In this document: positions 1 to 6,420 of the stretch, piece by piece | Position numbering within the stretch: the stretch's first letter is position 1 | Layout of the letters: the number at the start of each line of letters is the position of its first letter | Assembly (NCBI GenBank): GCA_905233775.1 | Contig: CAJOEB010000040.1 | Coordinates: 1 to 7,128 of the forward strand | From: an uncultured Alphaproteobacteria bacterium | Lineage (GTDB): Bacteria; Pseudomonadota; Alphaproteobacteria; UBA3830 | Length of the DNA stretch: 7,128 bases | Direction of reading: 5' to 3' | Made by a program: the position numbers and the translations under genes | Notes under the pieces: generated by a model | What the model was told of the DNA's origin: nothing | The model's database searches: none | Seen by the model: only the letters and a program-made list of their open reading frames with translations

Positions 1-2366
1 TCAGTGTTAACGCTCAAAGTGCCGCCATGTTGCTCTATGAGTGATTTTACGAGTAACATACTTGCTGCTTTTGACGCTAATATTTTTCTGATATGTGCTT
101 TAATAGGTGAGCTGAATTGTTTTCGTTTTAATCCGACTTTATATGCGTTAGTGTTTCGCTCTATTCGTTCATCTTTTACGATTATTTTCAGATTTTCTTC
201 GTTTTCCACTACTGTACGAACTTCTATTCTTCCATCTACCGGACTTGCCTGAATAGCGTTTATTAATACATTGAATAAAAACTGCTTTATACGTTTTCTA
301 TCACCGTTCATACTCAAAGTAGGATTTTCATAATGCGTTTCTATTGTTACATTTTTGTCATGTGCTCTTTTTTCAACAATTGAGACGACTTCATTTATTG
401 CGTCTTTTACAACAAACGTTGATAATTCAAGTTCAGATGGTCCAACATCTATAAGAACCATTTCAAGCAAACTGTTTATCAATTGATACAGCTGATTTGA
501 TGAATCTAAGATATATTTGCAGTATTCTTTTTGTTTCTGGTTTAAGGTTCCATAGTATTCACGTGCTAATAACTCCGTAAATCCGATTAAACAACTTATA
601 GGCTCTTTTAATTCCGTAGATATTCCTGACACAAATTCATAGCGCATCTTATGTGCTTCTTTAAGGGCGAGATTTTTCTCCATAATCGCTTTTTCAACAA
701 CGCATGTGTCGGTTATATCAATGAAACTCAGCATATGTGCACCATCAGGCAGCGGAATATATGAAAACAGAACAACAGAATTGTCTTTTCTCATTAAGCG
801 TCCTGTTTTCGGTGTTCTGTCTGTTAGACTGCTGATTGCGTTTTCCTTAAATTCCTTCCAGTTGTCATCATAATCAATTTTATCTTTGATATAGTCTAAC
901 ATTTCAGAAATATGCATTCCTTTTATTTCGTCGGTGTTTTTATCTTCTATATCCCAGATTTTTAACACTGAGCTGTTTAATATTTTTATACGATTATTAC
1001 TGCCGTAAACAAGAATTCCCTCATGTAGATGATCAATCGTTTCTTTCTGAACAGCAAGCAAAGTGTTATTTTTTCGTTGTAATGCTAATGAATCGGTTAC
1101 ATCTTCGAATACGAACATTAATCCGCCAAGAGGATACGGAGCTGTAAGTCTGCGAAGCGTTTTCCCGCTTGGAAGATGCATAAGTTCTTGCACAGGAGCC
1201 GTTATAGAGGTGAACATTGCAACTTCTGCTTTTTTGAACGCTTGAAAATCCGCATGTTCGGCCATTTGGCGATTATTTCGGCATTCATCAAGAACTTCTG
1301 AGTAGGTAGGTTTTGCATGAAGCCAAACGGACTCTAGTTTCATTAGTTTTTGATAAGCACTGTTAAAGAAAACCAGTCTGGTATTCTCGCCAAATATTGC
1401 TATAGCGGTCGAAAGGTTATCTAAAACATCGTAATTTGCTTTGATAACTCTATCTAAATTTTCCGAAAGATTTTCTTCTTCTGTTATGTCTTGAGCAAAT
1501 CCGACAAATGTTCCGTTGGTTGCGTGTTTCTCATTTATCAGAAGTCTTTTTCGTGTTCCATTTATAATTGTAGATTGCGCAATACATTGATCTCGATTGC
1601 ATTTCTTTGCATTTTCCGCAAGTGAATGTCCTTGACCGAACAAATTTCCCGGGACAAGAGGAGTATTGCTTTGTATGATTTGTTCTTTTGCAAGATTAAC
1701 TGATTCTGCGTATTTTTTATTGCAGTATGATATTTTTAGATCTGAATTTCTTGCCCAAACAGGTATTGGCAGTTCATCAAGAATATTGTTTACTTTTGCA
1801 AGTATTTCTTCGGATTCAAATAATTTTTTCTCTAGTGAAGATACAAGAACCGACGTATTTGTTATATCAGGACACCAAAGTACTATAGTTTCAACATTTG
1901 ACACAACAATTCTTGATCCGCATATTCTTATTTTTGCATCCGATATACGAGGTTTTACAATTATATTGAATGGTGTTCCTGATTTTTTCAATTTATTAAG
2001 CTGAAATGTCAATTCTCTTGCGTCTTCATCGTTAATTGCGGCGATGATATCAGATATAAGTATGTTCGGAGCTGATTTTATACCGAATTCTTCTCTGAAT
2101 TTCCTTGAAGATCCGACGTATTCATTATATGTATTCCAAGCAATCCAGCCATCATTTGCGGAAGTTAGAACTGCTTGATAATGGCATAGGAAATCTCTGT
2201 ATTTTATGAGTTCGTAACGAGCGTTATAGACACAGTGCATTAAAGTAACTGAGGCTATCATGAAGCAGAAAATCGGCAATAAACTAGAGGCTGAGAAGAT
2301 TAAGCTAATAATCCCGAGTACGATGAGAAATAAACTAAGCAAATCTGCTTTAGACCATGTCTTCAT
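1..2366 (-). CDS. divL: DivL-like multi-PAS sensor kinase homologue, degenerate catalytic motifs (C-terminus off the left edge)
   Basis: An open frame of 788 codons runs without a stop from ATG 2366 to the left edge. Two hydrophobic helices (about residues 9-25 and 28-47) form a membrane hairpin. Four PAS-like regions follow at about 60-168, 182-305, 314-427 and 445-552; three end in the usual DIT or DVT signature. A DHp segment (about 570-640) carries FVSGISTELKEPI, so the phospho-acceptor His is Thr584. The ATPase fold keeps the N-box (Asn699, Asn703, in NVLINAIQ), but the G1 box DxGxG reads DERIE (from Asp732) and the G2 glycines read KAASMLLVKSL (about 763-773). The chain ends in EQHGGTLSVNT, close to the usual kinase C-terminus. 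Length, PAS layout and loss of the His match Caulobacter DivL (Tyr at that site), a membrane-associated regulator of the CckA-CtrA cell-cycle pathway. The DivL assignment is by recalled family resemblance. No good ribosome site precedes the ATG; GTG 2378 is an alternative start. Confidence 0.82.
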   Translation of the reverse strand, partial: MKTWSKADLLSLFLIVLGIISLIFSASSLLPIFCFMIASVTLMHCVYNARYELIKYRDFLCHYQAVLTSANDGWIAWNTYNEYVGSSRKFREEFGIKSAPNILISDIIAAINDEDARELTFQLNKLKKSGTPFNIIVKPRISDAKIRICGSRIVVSNVETIVLWCPDITNTSVLVSSLEKKLFESEEILAKVNNILDELPIPVWARNSDLKISYCNKKYAESVNLAKEQIIQSNTPLVPGNLFGQGHSLAENAKKCNRDQCIAQSTIINGTRKRLLINEKHATNGTFVGFAQDITEEENLSENLDRVIKANYDVLDNLSTAIAIFGENTRLVFFNSAYQKLMKLESVWLHAKPTYSEVLDECRNNRQMAEHADFQAFKKAEVAMFTSITAPVQELMHLPSGKTLRRLTAPYPLGGLMFVFEDVTDSLALQRKNNTLLAVQKETIDHLHEGILVYGSNNRIKILNSSVLKIWDIEDKNTDEIKGMHISEMLDYIKDKIDYDDNWKEFKENAISSLTDRTPKTGRLMRKDNSVVLFSYIPLPDGAHMLSFIDITDTCVVEKAIMEKNLALKEAHKMRYEFVSGISTELKEPISCLIGFTELLAREYYGTLNQKQKEYCKYILDSSNQLYQLINSLLEMVLIDVGPSELELSTFVVKDAINEVVSIVEKRAHDKNVTIETHYENPTLSMNGDRKRIKQFLFNVLINAIQASPVDGRIEVRTVVENEENLKIIVKDERIERNTNAYKVGLKRKQFSSPIKAHIRKILASKAASMLLVKSLIEQHGGTLSVNT

Positions 2367-2508
2367 ACCACTTAACACTCAAACTACAAAAACTAACCTT
2401 TCTAAACCCTAATAATTCACAAAAGTTGAGCTTAAATTAGGTCCTTAAGAAAGACGATATATTATTTTTAAGAAAAAAACAAATAAAATTTTAAATAAAA
2501 ATGAGATA

Positions 2509-2524
2509 TTAACGAAAAATTAAC
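2509..2524 (+). promoter_or_regulatory. CtrA-type binding site, TTAA-N7-TTAAC
   Basis: The sequence is TTAA, then CGAAAAA, then TTAAC, an exact match to the full CtrA consensus known from Caulobacter and other alphaproteobacteria. It lies about 143 bp upstream of the DivL-like start and about 244 bp upstream of the secreted-protein start, so it could serve either gene. In DNA this AT-rich a chance match is possible, but the final C and exact spacing make it less likely than a bare TTAA pair. Regulation by CtrA is inferred. Confidence 0.4.
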
Positions 2525-2578
2525 TATTTTTTGCTATATATTATATATTGTATATGATTTTTTATTTTTTTCATTTGT

Positions 2579-2604
2579 TGTTCAATATGAAAAGATATTG
2601 AACA
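2579..2604. repeat. Perfect 10-bp inverted repeat, 6-nt spacer
   Basis: Arms TGTTCAATAT (2579-2588) and ATATTGAACA (2595-2604) are perfect reverse complements around GAAAAG. No T-run follows on either strand, so a rho-independent terminator is unlikely. A dimeric repressor or activator operator, or a 5' hairpin, fits better. It lies about 165 bp upstream of the secreted-protein gene. Confidence 0.6.
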
Positions 2605-2631
2605 GGATCAGTTGGTATTATCTGTTTCTAT

Positions 2632-2667
2632 TTATAAGAGTGATTATTGTTATAAGAGTAATTATTC
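2632..2667. repeat. 18-bp two-copy tandem repeat
   Basis: TTATAAGAGTGATTATTG (2632-2649) is followed directly by TTATAAGAGTAATTATTC (2650-2667), identical at 16 of 18 positions. Each copy contains a TATAAG element that could act as a -10 box. It may be a double regulator site upstream of the secreted-protein gene or a slippage duplication. Confidence 0.75.
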
Positions 2668-2767
2668 TGACTTTGTACTGGTTTTTTGTACGTTATACCT
2701 TAATTTGTTATCTTAATTTCTCGTTTCTAATGTATTCATTAACAACAATATAAAAGGGGAGACTACT

Positions 2768-3577
2768 ATGAAAAAAACATTATTAATTTGTGCTTCATTA
2801 TTGTTATTGTCTGAAAATGCATATTCATCATCACCATTGTCATTAAATTTGCAAGATTCTGCGAGTTCTTCCAATGAAACTCTTGTAACAGAAATGACGA
2901 GATATCAAATAACTCGTAATCCTACATATGAATTAACACATTTAGATCAGAGACAAGTTTCAAAGAAATCGGGAATTGTCGTTACTCCGCAAAATGTAGC
3001 TTCGGTTACACAAACATTTTTGGATGCATTAGGTGAAGCACTTGAGGAGACAGGTACGGCCACGGGAACAAGGTTAAATAGCGCAATTGATGCATTTGCC
3101 GCAACACTGCAAGATCAGAAAGAAATAATCGGAAGTACAGCAAAGGATGTATTAGAGATTTTTGAAACAAAAGCGATGCAAATATTCCCTTCGGAGTCTT
3201 TTGCTTTATCTCTTGGTGAAAAAATAAGAGATACAAAGTTTATTACAGGCGTTGACGGACACTTAGAAGCTGTTAGAAGAACGCCAAAAGAGACGTGTTG
3301 CGGAATTTTATTTAGTATTTTGAAGATATTTGGACGTGGTGCTTATGATTATTTGCAAAGACAGTCAGGAAGTTCCAATTCGACAACTTATCCTCAAATG
3401 TATCCTTATATTGTGTCTAATCCTGCAATGACATATCAGCCAGGAATATATCAAATGACAACTGCTCCTATATCTGGTCTTGTTTCTCGTCCACCTACTC
3501 CTGTAGTATCTTCGTCATCAGTGTCTACATCTGCGATACCGGAGAATCACATGACAAACAGCCATACTTCAGAGTAA
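2768..3577 (+). CDS. Secreted protein of unknown function with Ser/Thr/Pro/Tyr-rich tail
   Basis: This 269-residue protein is not one I recognise. The start is supported by AGGGGAG at 2755-2761, six bases before ATG. A Sec-type signal peptide is clear: MKK, a Leu-rich core (residues 5-14), and a probable signal peptidase I site after AYS (Ser20). Residues 21-38 are Ser-rich. Residues about 73-165 look alpha-helical and amphipathic, with Ala-, Leu- and Thr-rich stretches. Residues 177-190 (CCGILFSILKIFGR) form a short hydrophobic patch opened by a Cys pair. From residue 200 on the chain is low in complexity: Tyr/Pro-rich at 208-230, then Ser/Thr/Pro-rich to the end, probably disordered. It stands alone, divergent from the DivL-like gene and facing fhs. 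Export to the periplasm or beyond is likely; a surface or host-directed role is only a guess. Confidence 0.85.
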   Translation: MKKTLLICASLLLLSENAYSSSPLSLNLQDSASSSNETLVTEMTRYQITRNPTYELTHLDQRQVSKKSGIVVTPQNVASVTQTFLDALGEALEETGTATGTRLNSAIDAFAATLQDQKEIIGSTAKDVLEIFETKAMQIFPSESFALSLGEKIRDTKFITGVDGHLEAVRRTPKETCCGILFSILKIFGRGAYDYLQRQSGSSNSTTYPQMYPYIVSNPAMTYQPGIYQMTTAPISGLVSRPPTPVVSSSSVSTSAIPENHMTNSHTSE

Positions 3578-3603
3578 TTAGATATTAGATAGGGTAATTA
3601 GAG

Positions 3604-3722
3604 CTCTTGTGAAAACGAAAAAATAATGTTGAAAGAAATTAATTGATTTTTAATCTCAAAGAAATCTAATTCCAGGCTCAAAAAAAATCAAAAAAAATTA
3701 CTTTCGCAAGAGTTTTTGTTTT
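3604..3722 (+). terminator. Candidate long-loop terminator or structured RNA after the secreted-protein gene
   Basis: CTCTTGTGAAA (3604-3614) can pair with TTTCGCAAGAG (3702-3712) over 11 bp with one G-U pair, and the right arm is followed at once by TTTTTGTTTT. Stem plus U-tract looks like a terminator, but the 87-nt loop is far longer than usual. The G-U pair would be an A-C mismatch on the other strand, which points to plus-strand RNA. It starts 27 bp after the stop codon. Confidence 0.35.
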
Positions 3723-3916
3723 AATAATTTGTTGTTAGTAATAAGAGCATAAATTTTTTCTGGTTTGCTTGCTGCATATTAAGGCTGCCTGTTAAGCTAA
3801 GCATCTATGTTTTTGGAATTTATTTATATTTTTTATACTTATATCTTATAGCTTGTGGCAGAACTGATTTTTTGCTATCTTTCATTAAGTATATATAGCT
3901 TTTTTCATTCCTTTCT

Positions 3917-3955
3917 AAATCATTGCTGGAGACTAAAAAATTCCGGCAATGATTT
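3917..3955 (+). repeat. Strong hairpin, 14-bp stem
   Basis: AAATCATTGCTGGA (3917-3930) pairs with TCCGGCAATGATTT (3942-3955). Thirteen pairs are Watson-Crick and one is G-U (T3927 with G3945). One more G-U pair (G3931 with T3941) would leave a 9-nt A-rich loop. No U-tract follows on either strand, so it is not a standard terminator. In a minus-strand transcript the wobble becomes an A-C mismatch, so plus-strand RNA folds better. It could be an RNA processing or stability element, or a DNA palindrome. Confidence 0.65.
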
Positions 3956-3978
3956 TACTGTACCCTGAAAACCACCAA

Positions 3979-4041
3979 CTAAGCTGTGGCTGGCTTTTTT
4001 GGCTCGTTTGTTATTTCTCAACGAAATCTGATACAGCTTAG
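3979..4041. repeat. 9-bp inverted repeat with 45-bp loop
   Basis: CTAAGCTGT (3979-3987) and ACAGCTTAG (4033-4041) are perfect reverse complements. The loop contains GGCTGGC, a run of six T and GGCTCG. It lies 63-125 bp past the fhs stop, where an fhs terminator might be expected, but no classic hairpin plus T-tract is present on the minus strand. Confidence 0.45.
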
Positions 4042-4063
4042 CAACGCATATTATAGCAACGCA
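4040..4063. repeat. 9-bp direct repeat AGCAACGCA, 15-bp period
   Basis: AGCAACGCA occurs at 4040-4048 and again at 4055-4063, separated by TATTAT. It runs straight into the next tandem repeat. Confidence 0.7.
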
Positions 4064-4109
4064 ATCCAAACGTGATCATTAAAAACAATCCAGATATGAT
4101 CGTTTAAAA
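4062..4109. repeat. 24-bp two-copy tandem repeat reaching into the fhs stop codon
   Basis: The copies at 4062-4085 and 4086-4109 both begin CAATCCA and agree at 19 of 24 positions. A partial third start, TAATCCGG, follows at 4110. The second copy covers the fhs stop codon (TTA on the plus strand at 4104-4106). Each copy holds a TGATC element, so a GATCAT/ATGATC stem is possible in the fhs transcript. Confidence 0.65.
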
Positions 4110-5789
4110 TAATCCGGTTATTTTTCCGTTGATATCAATATCCATTTTTTCAGCTGCAGGATGTTTTGGTAATCCAGGCATTGTCATTATACTACCAGCT
4201 AAAGCAACTATAAAACCGGCTCCTGCAGATAGCCGCAATTCTCTGATCATAATTTTGAAATTCGTTGGTCGTCCGATTTTTGATGCATCATCCGACAATG
4301 AATATTGTGTTTTAGCCATACAAATGGGCATTTTATCCATATTTAATTTCTCGATTTCCTTTAGTTGCTTTTTTGCGATATCTGAAAAATCAACTCCGGA
4401 TGCTCCGTAAATATTTTCAGCTATAGTTTTGATCTTATTCTCTATTGAGTTGTTTGTGTCATATAAAAACTTACGATTTTCTGGTGATTTTGATGATTTT
4501 GTCTTATTCAAAATTTCTTCGACTTTTTTCGCCAGTTCAACTCCGCCTTTACCTCCATCGCTATAAACACTGCTAAGTGCGATCGGTACACAAAGCATAT
4601 CACATTGCTGTACAACATAATCAAATTCTTCTTTTGTATCAGTTGGAAAATGATTTATTGCTACAACAATCGGTATTTCATATCGTCGCATATTGGAAAT
4701 ATGAGTTTGCAGATTTTCAAAACCACGTTTTACTGCTTCTAAATTTGGAGTTAATAAATCATCTTTTGCGACACCTCCATGCATTTTAAGCGCACGAATT
4801 GTCGCTACTATTACTGCGGCATCCGGATAAATATCCGCAAATCGGCATTTTATATCCAAGAATTTTTCAGCTCCGAGATCTGCGCCGAAACCTGCTTCCG
4901 TAATAACATAATCTGCCAATTTTAGTGCGTGTTTTGTCGCTATTACGCTGTTGCATCCATGAGCGATATTTGCGAACGGACCGCCATGTATCAGAGCGGG
5001 AGTTCCTTCTAATGTTTGTACGAGATTAGGTTTGATCGCATCTTTGAATAACAGTGTTAGCGCACCTGTTGCTTTAAGTTGTTCAGCTTTTACAGGCTTT
5101 CCATCGTATGTATATCCGATAATGATATTTCCGAGACGTTTTTTGAGATCATCTAAATTGTCTGACAAACATAAAATAGCCATCATTTCTGATGCAACCG
5201 TAATATCAAATCCGCTTTCTCGCGGAACGCCGTTAGCTCTACCGCCCAAACCGATTACGATATCTCTTAATGCACGATCGTTCATATCAAGGACACGCTT
5301 CCAGGTTATTCTTCTTGGATCGATGTTTAGATCGTTTCCTTGCTGAATATGATTATCTACGAGTGCGGCAAGTAAATTATGAGCTGATGTAATTGCATGA
5401 AAATCGCCGGTAAAATGCAGATTAATGTCTTCCATTGGAGCAACCTGAGCGTAACCACCACCAGCCGCGCCTCCTTTTATTCCGAAACAAGGACCGAGAG
5501 ATGGTTCTCGCAGTGCCAGTATTGATTTTTTCCCGATATGCCTGAATGCGTCAGCTAAGCCGATACTCGTTGTTGTTTTACCTTCACCTGCAGGTGTAGG
5601 ATTGATCGCTGTAACGAGAATTAGTTTCGCATTTTTGTTATTTTTAATACAATCCCAAACGTGCCTTGCGATTTTTGCTTTGTATTTTCCGTATAATTCG
5701 ATGTCGTCATCTGTCAAATTCAGCTGCTCTGCGATTTTCGCGATTGGTTGCAACTCGCATTCTTGAGCTATTTCTACGCTGGTTTTCAT
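4104..5789 (-). CDS. fhs: Formate--tetrahydrofolate ligase (10-formyl-THF synthetase)
   Basis: This 561-residue cytoplasmic enzyme joins formate to tetrahydrofolate with ATP, giving 10-formyl-THF for purine and formyl-methionine synthesis (EC 6.3.4.3). Recognition is strong. A P-loop-like [10 protein letters not shown] lies at 65-74 (Lys71). LREPSLGP at 93-100 and the Gly-rich [15 protein letters not shown] stretch at 102-116 form the first family signature. The second, [12 protein letters not shown], is at 328-339, and NHFPTDT (Phe381) also matches. The length is normal and no frame break is seen. At Tyr409 ([11 protein letters not shown]) the family usually has Trp in a VW..GG context; the two aromatics at these places are thought to contact substrate. 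ATG 5789 is the only reasonable start, preceded by AAAGGAG at a longish 12-nt spacing. The gene is divergent from the TrpR-like operon, and its 3' end meets the repeat-filled spacer. Confidence 0.97.
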   Translation of the reverse strand: MKTSVEIAQECELQPIAKIAEQLNLTDDDIELYGKYKAKIARHVWDCIKNNKNAKLILVTAINPTPAGEGKTTTSIGLADAFRHIGKKSILALREPSLGPCFGIKGGAAGGGYAQVAPMEDINLHFTGDFHAITSAHNLLAALVDNHIQQGNDLNIDPRRITWKRVLDMNDRALRDIVIGLGGRANGVPRESGFDITVASEMMAILCLSDNLDDLKKRLGNIIIGYTYDGKPVKAEQLKATGALTLLFKDAIKPNLVQTLEGTPALIHGGPFANIAHGCNSVIATKHALKLADYVITEAGFGADLGAEKFLDIKCRFADIYPDAAVIVATIRALKMHGGVAKDDLLTPNLEAVKRGFENLQTHISNMRRYEIPIVVAINHFPTDTKEEFDYVVQQCDMLCVPIALSSVYSDGGKGGVELAKKVEEILNKTKSSKSPENRKFLYDTNNSIENKIKTIAENIYGASGVDFSDIAKKQLKEIEKLNMDKMPICMAKTQYSLSDDASKIGRPTNFKIMIRELRLSAGAGFIVALAGSIMTMPGLPKHPAAEKMDIDINGKITGLF

Positions 5790-5801
5790 TTGTTTTGTAT
5801 G

Positions 5802-5808
5802 CTCCTTT
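5802..5808 (-). promoter_or_regulatory. Ribosome binding site of fhs, long spacing
   Basis: AAAGGAG on the minus strand is followed by 12 bases before ATG 5789, more than the usual 5-9. No start codon lies in frame between them, and the N-terminus at 5789 fits the family, so the start stands. Confidence 0.6.
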
Positions 5809-5842
5809 TATTTATACGTTATATGCTGCGTCTATTAGAAAC

Positions 5843-5878
5843 TTATTGTAAAAGGTTATTTTATTTTAGAAGGTTATT
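5843..5878. repeat. 18-bp two-copy tandem repeat upstream of fhs
   Basis: TTATTGTAAAAGGTTATT (5843-5860) is followed directly by TTATTTTAGAAGGTTATT (5861-5878), identical at 16 of 18 positions. It lies 54-89 bp upstream of the fhs start, where a regulator could bind. Unit length and identity match the 2632-2667 repeat, with only a loose TTAT...TTATT resemblance in sequence. Confidence 0.75.
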
Positions 5879-5882
5879 AATG

Positions 5883-5894
5883 AAATGTACATTT
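5883..5894. repeat. 12-bp perfect palindrome AAATGTACATTT
   Basis: This uninterrupted palindrome is centred on GTAC about 95-105 bp upstream of fhs. It could be an operator or chance in AT-rich DNA. The same GTAC core occurs in both half-sites of the operator at 5969-5990. Confidence 0.4.
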
Positions 5895-5951
5895 GTAAAA
5901 TACCTTAATACAGAGATATATGAACAATTTTAAAAATATTTATGATTTCGC

Positions 5952-5980
5952 TTGACATTTCTGTTTTGTTGTACTACTAT
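5952..5980 (+). promoter_or_regulatory. Sigma70-type promoter of the TrpR-like gene
   Basis: A consensus -35 TTGACA (5952-5957) is followed by exactly 17 bp and the -10 hexamer TACTAT (5975-5980, 4 of 6 matches). TATAAT at 5978-5983 overlaps it, but its 20-bp spacing is poor. Transcription would begin near 5987, leaving a leader of about 145 nt. The -10 region lies within the operator-like palindrome. Confidence 0.7.
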
Positions 5981-5990
5981 AATAGTACAA
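5969..5990. promoter_or_regulatory. trp-operator-like palindrome over the -10 region
   Basis: Arms TTGTACTA (5969-5976) and TAGTACAA (5983-5990) are perfect reverse complements around CTATAA. The core, GTACTA-N6-TAGTAC, has the same half-sites and spacing as the idealised E. coli trp operator (GTACTA-GTTAAC-TAGTAC). It overlaps the -10 box and the likely start point, an ideal place for repression, and the gene it controls encodes a TrpR-family protein. The palindrome and promoter overlap are seen directly; autorepression is inferred. Confidence 0.65.
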
Positions 5991-6031
5991 TAGAACACAA
6001 GATAGGAAAGAGTAAGAAATATATCTCTTGC

Positions 6032-6104
6032 AAAAGTAAAAAATGGTATTTTGAATTGTCTGACTTTCAGAAACTAAAAAAATCTTTATTCGAAAGTTAC
6101 TTTT
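6032..6104 (+). repeat. Overlapping inverted repeats in the leader of the TrpR-like gene
   Basis: AAAAGTAA (6032-6039) pairs with TTACTTTT (6097-6104). ACTTTC (6063-6068) pairs with GAAAGT (6092-6097). The two stems share one base, so they nest or compete. No Trp-rich leader peptide and no terminator T-run were found, so attenuation is not supported. AT-rich arms of this size can arise by chance. Confidence 0.3.
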
Positions 6105-6132
6105 ACAGAAGATCTAATGAAAGGAGTGTATT

Positions 6133-6420
6133 ATGGATAATGATGACCATCATCATGTAGAGTTGTTTGAGGCGTTGGTTGCTCTCGAAACAGCTGAAGA
6201 TGCGCGAAATTTCTTGGCGGATCTTTGTACTCCCGTAGAAATAAAAGCTTTTGTAGAAAGATGGAATGTATGCCAGTTGCTTGATAAAAAACAGTTTTCT
6301 TACAGAGAAATAAGCAAAATGACAGGGGCAAGTTTAACGACAATTGGCAGGGTTGCTCGCTTTCTGAACGAAGAAAATAACGGAGGTTACAGAAAAATGC
6401 TGAGGAAATTCGATCGTTAG
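6133..6420 (+). CDS. TrpR-family transcriptional regulator (YerC/YecD type)
   Basis: This 95-residue protein is a DNA-binding repressor of the Trp repressor superfamily, probably a homodimer in the cytoplasm. AAAGGAG (6120-6126) sits six bases before ATG. An acidic, His-rich start (residues 3-8) leads into helices with the family's LCTPVEI and ERW motifs (31-44). The helix-turn-helix is FSYREISKMTGAS with recognition helix LTTIGRVARFL (56-78). Arg73 falls where TrpR has the Arg that helps hold tryptophan (Arg84 in E. coli). The other corepressor Arg (Arg54) is not clearly matched, so the ligand is uncertain. Length is normal for YerC/YecD. The gene is first in a probable operon with the substrate-binding protein 68 bp downstream, and its promoter carries a trp-operator-like palindrome, which suggests autoregulation. 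Confidence 0.93.
   Translation: MDNDDHHHVELFEALVALETAEDARNFLADLCTPVEIKAFVERWNVCQLLDKKQFSYREISKMTGASLTTIGRVARFLNEENNGGYRKMLRKFDR

Larger units (their letters stand above)
2367..2767. other. 401-bp AT-rich divergent spacer between the DivL-like gene and the secreted-protein gene
   Basis: There is no credible ORF here. The stretch should hold promoters for both outward-facing genes. It contains a CtrA-type box, a 10-bp inverted repeat and an 18-bp tandem duplication, listed separately. A weak plus-strand promoter guess is TTGTAC at 2673-2678 with TATACC at 2694-2699, but the 15-bp gap is short, so it is not listed as a feature. No strong minus-strand promoter was recognised. Position 2501 to about 2580 is nearly pure A/T. 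Confidence 0.7.
3578..4103. other. 526-bp gene-free spacer between two convergent genes
   Basis: No convincing coding sequence was seen. The longest idea was a 27-residue minus-strand ORF (3804-3721) without a ribosome site. The region is rich in A and T runs and in repeats: ATTAGAT twice in tandem (3577-3590), TCAAAAAAAA twice in tandem (3678-3697), and the stems and duplications listed separately. It may hold terminators for the two converging genes, an unrecognised small RNA, or the decayed remains of a gene. Confidence 0.65.
5790..6132. other. 343-bp divergent spacer between fhs and the TrpR-like gene
   Basis: This holds the promoters of both outward genes and no credible CDS. The part near fhs carries an 18-bp tandem repeat and the 12-bp palindrome AAATGTACATTT. 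The part near the regulator carries a clear promoter with an embedded operator-like palindrome, followed by a leader of about 145 nt with inverted repeats. No convincing fhs promoter hexamers were found. Confidence 0.7.

Noticed and set aside
1666..2004. 112-codon plus-strand ORF opposite the DivL-like gene
   Set aside because: The minus strand is open throughout with clear PAS signatures; the plus ORF reads as reverse-complement noise.
3639..3653. Second TTAA-N7-TTAA site
   Set aside because: It lacks the final C, lies downstream of a gene and not in a promoter, and is expected by chance in a spacer this AT-rich.
3721..3804. 27-residue minus-strand ORF in the large spacer
   Set aside because: No ribosome site, no recognisable features and too short to support.
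3578..4103. CRISPR array or insertion-sequence remnant
   Set aside because: Repeats are only two-copy and adjacent, with no regular spacers, no terminal inverted repeats around a transposase and no target duplication.
4129..5346. Three plus-strand ORFs (4129-4410, 4577-4789, 5032-5346) inside fhs
   Set aside because: All are antisense to a full-length, motif-complete fhs and have no ribosome sites or family features.
5991..6132. Trp attenuator or leader peptide before the TrpR-like gene
   Set aside because: No leader ORF with Trp codons behind a ribosome site, and no terminator hairpin with a T-run.
5942..6160. Plus-strand ORF of 72 codons overlapping the TrpR-like gene start
   Set aside because: It contains the promoter and operator of the next gene, lacks a ribosome site and has no recognisable protein features.
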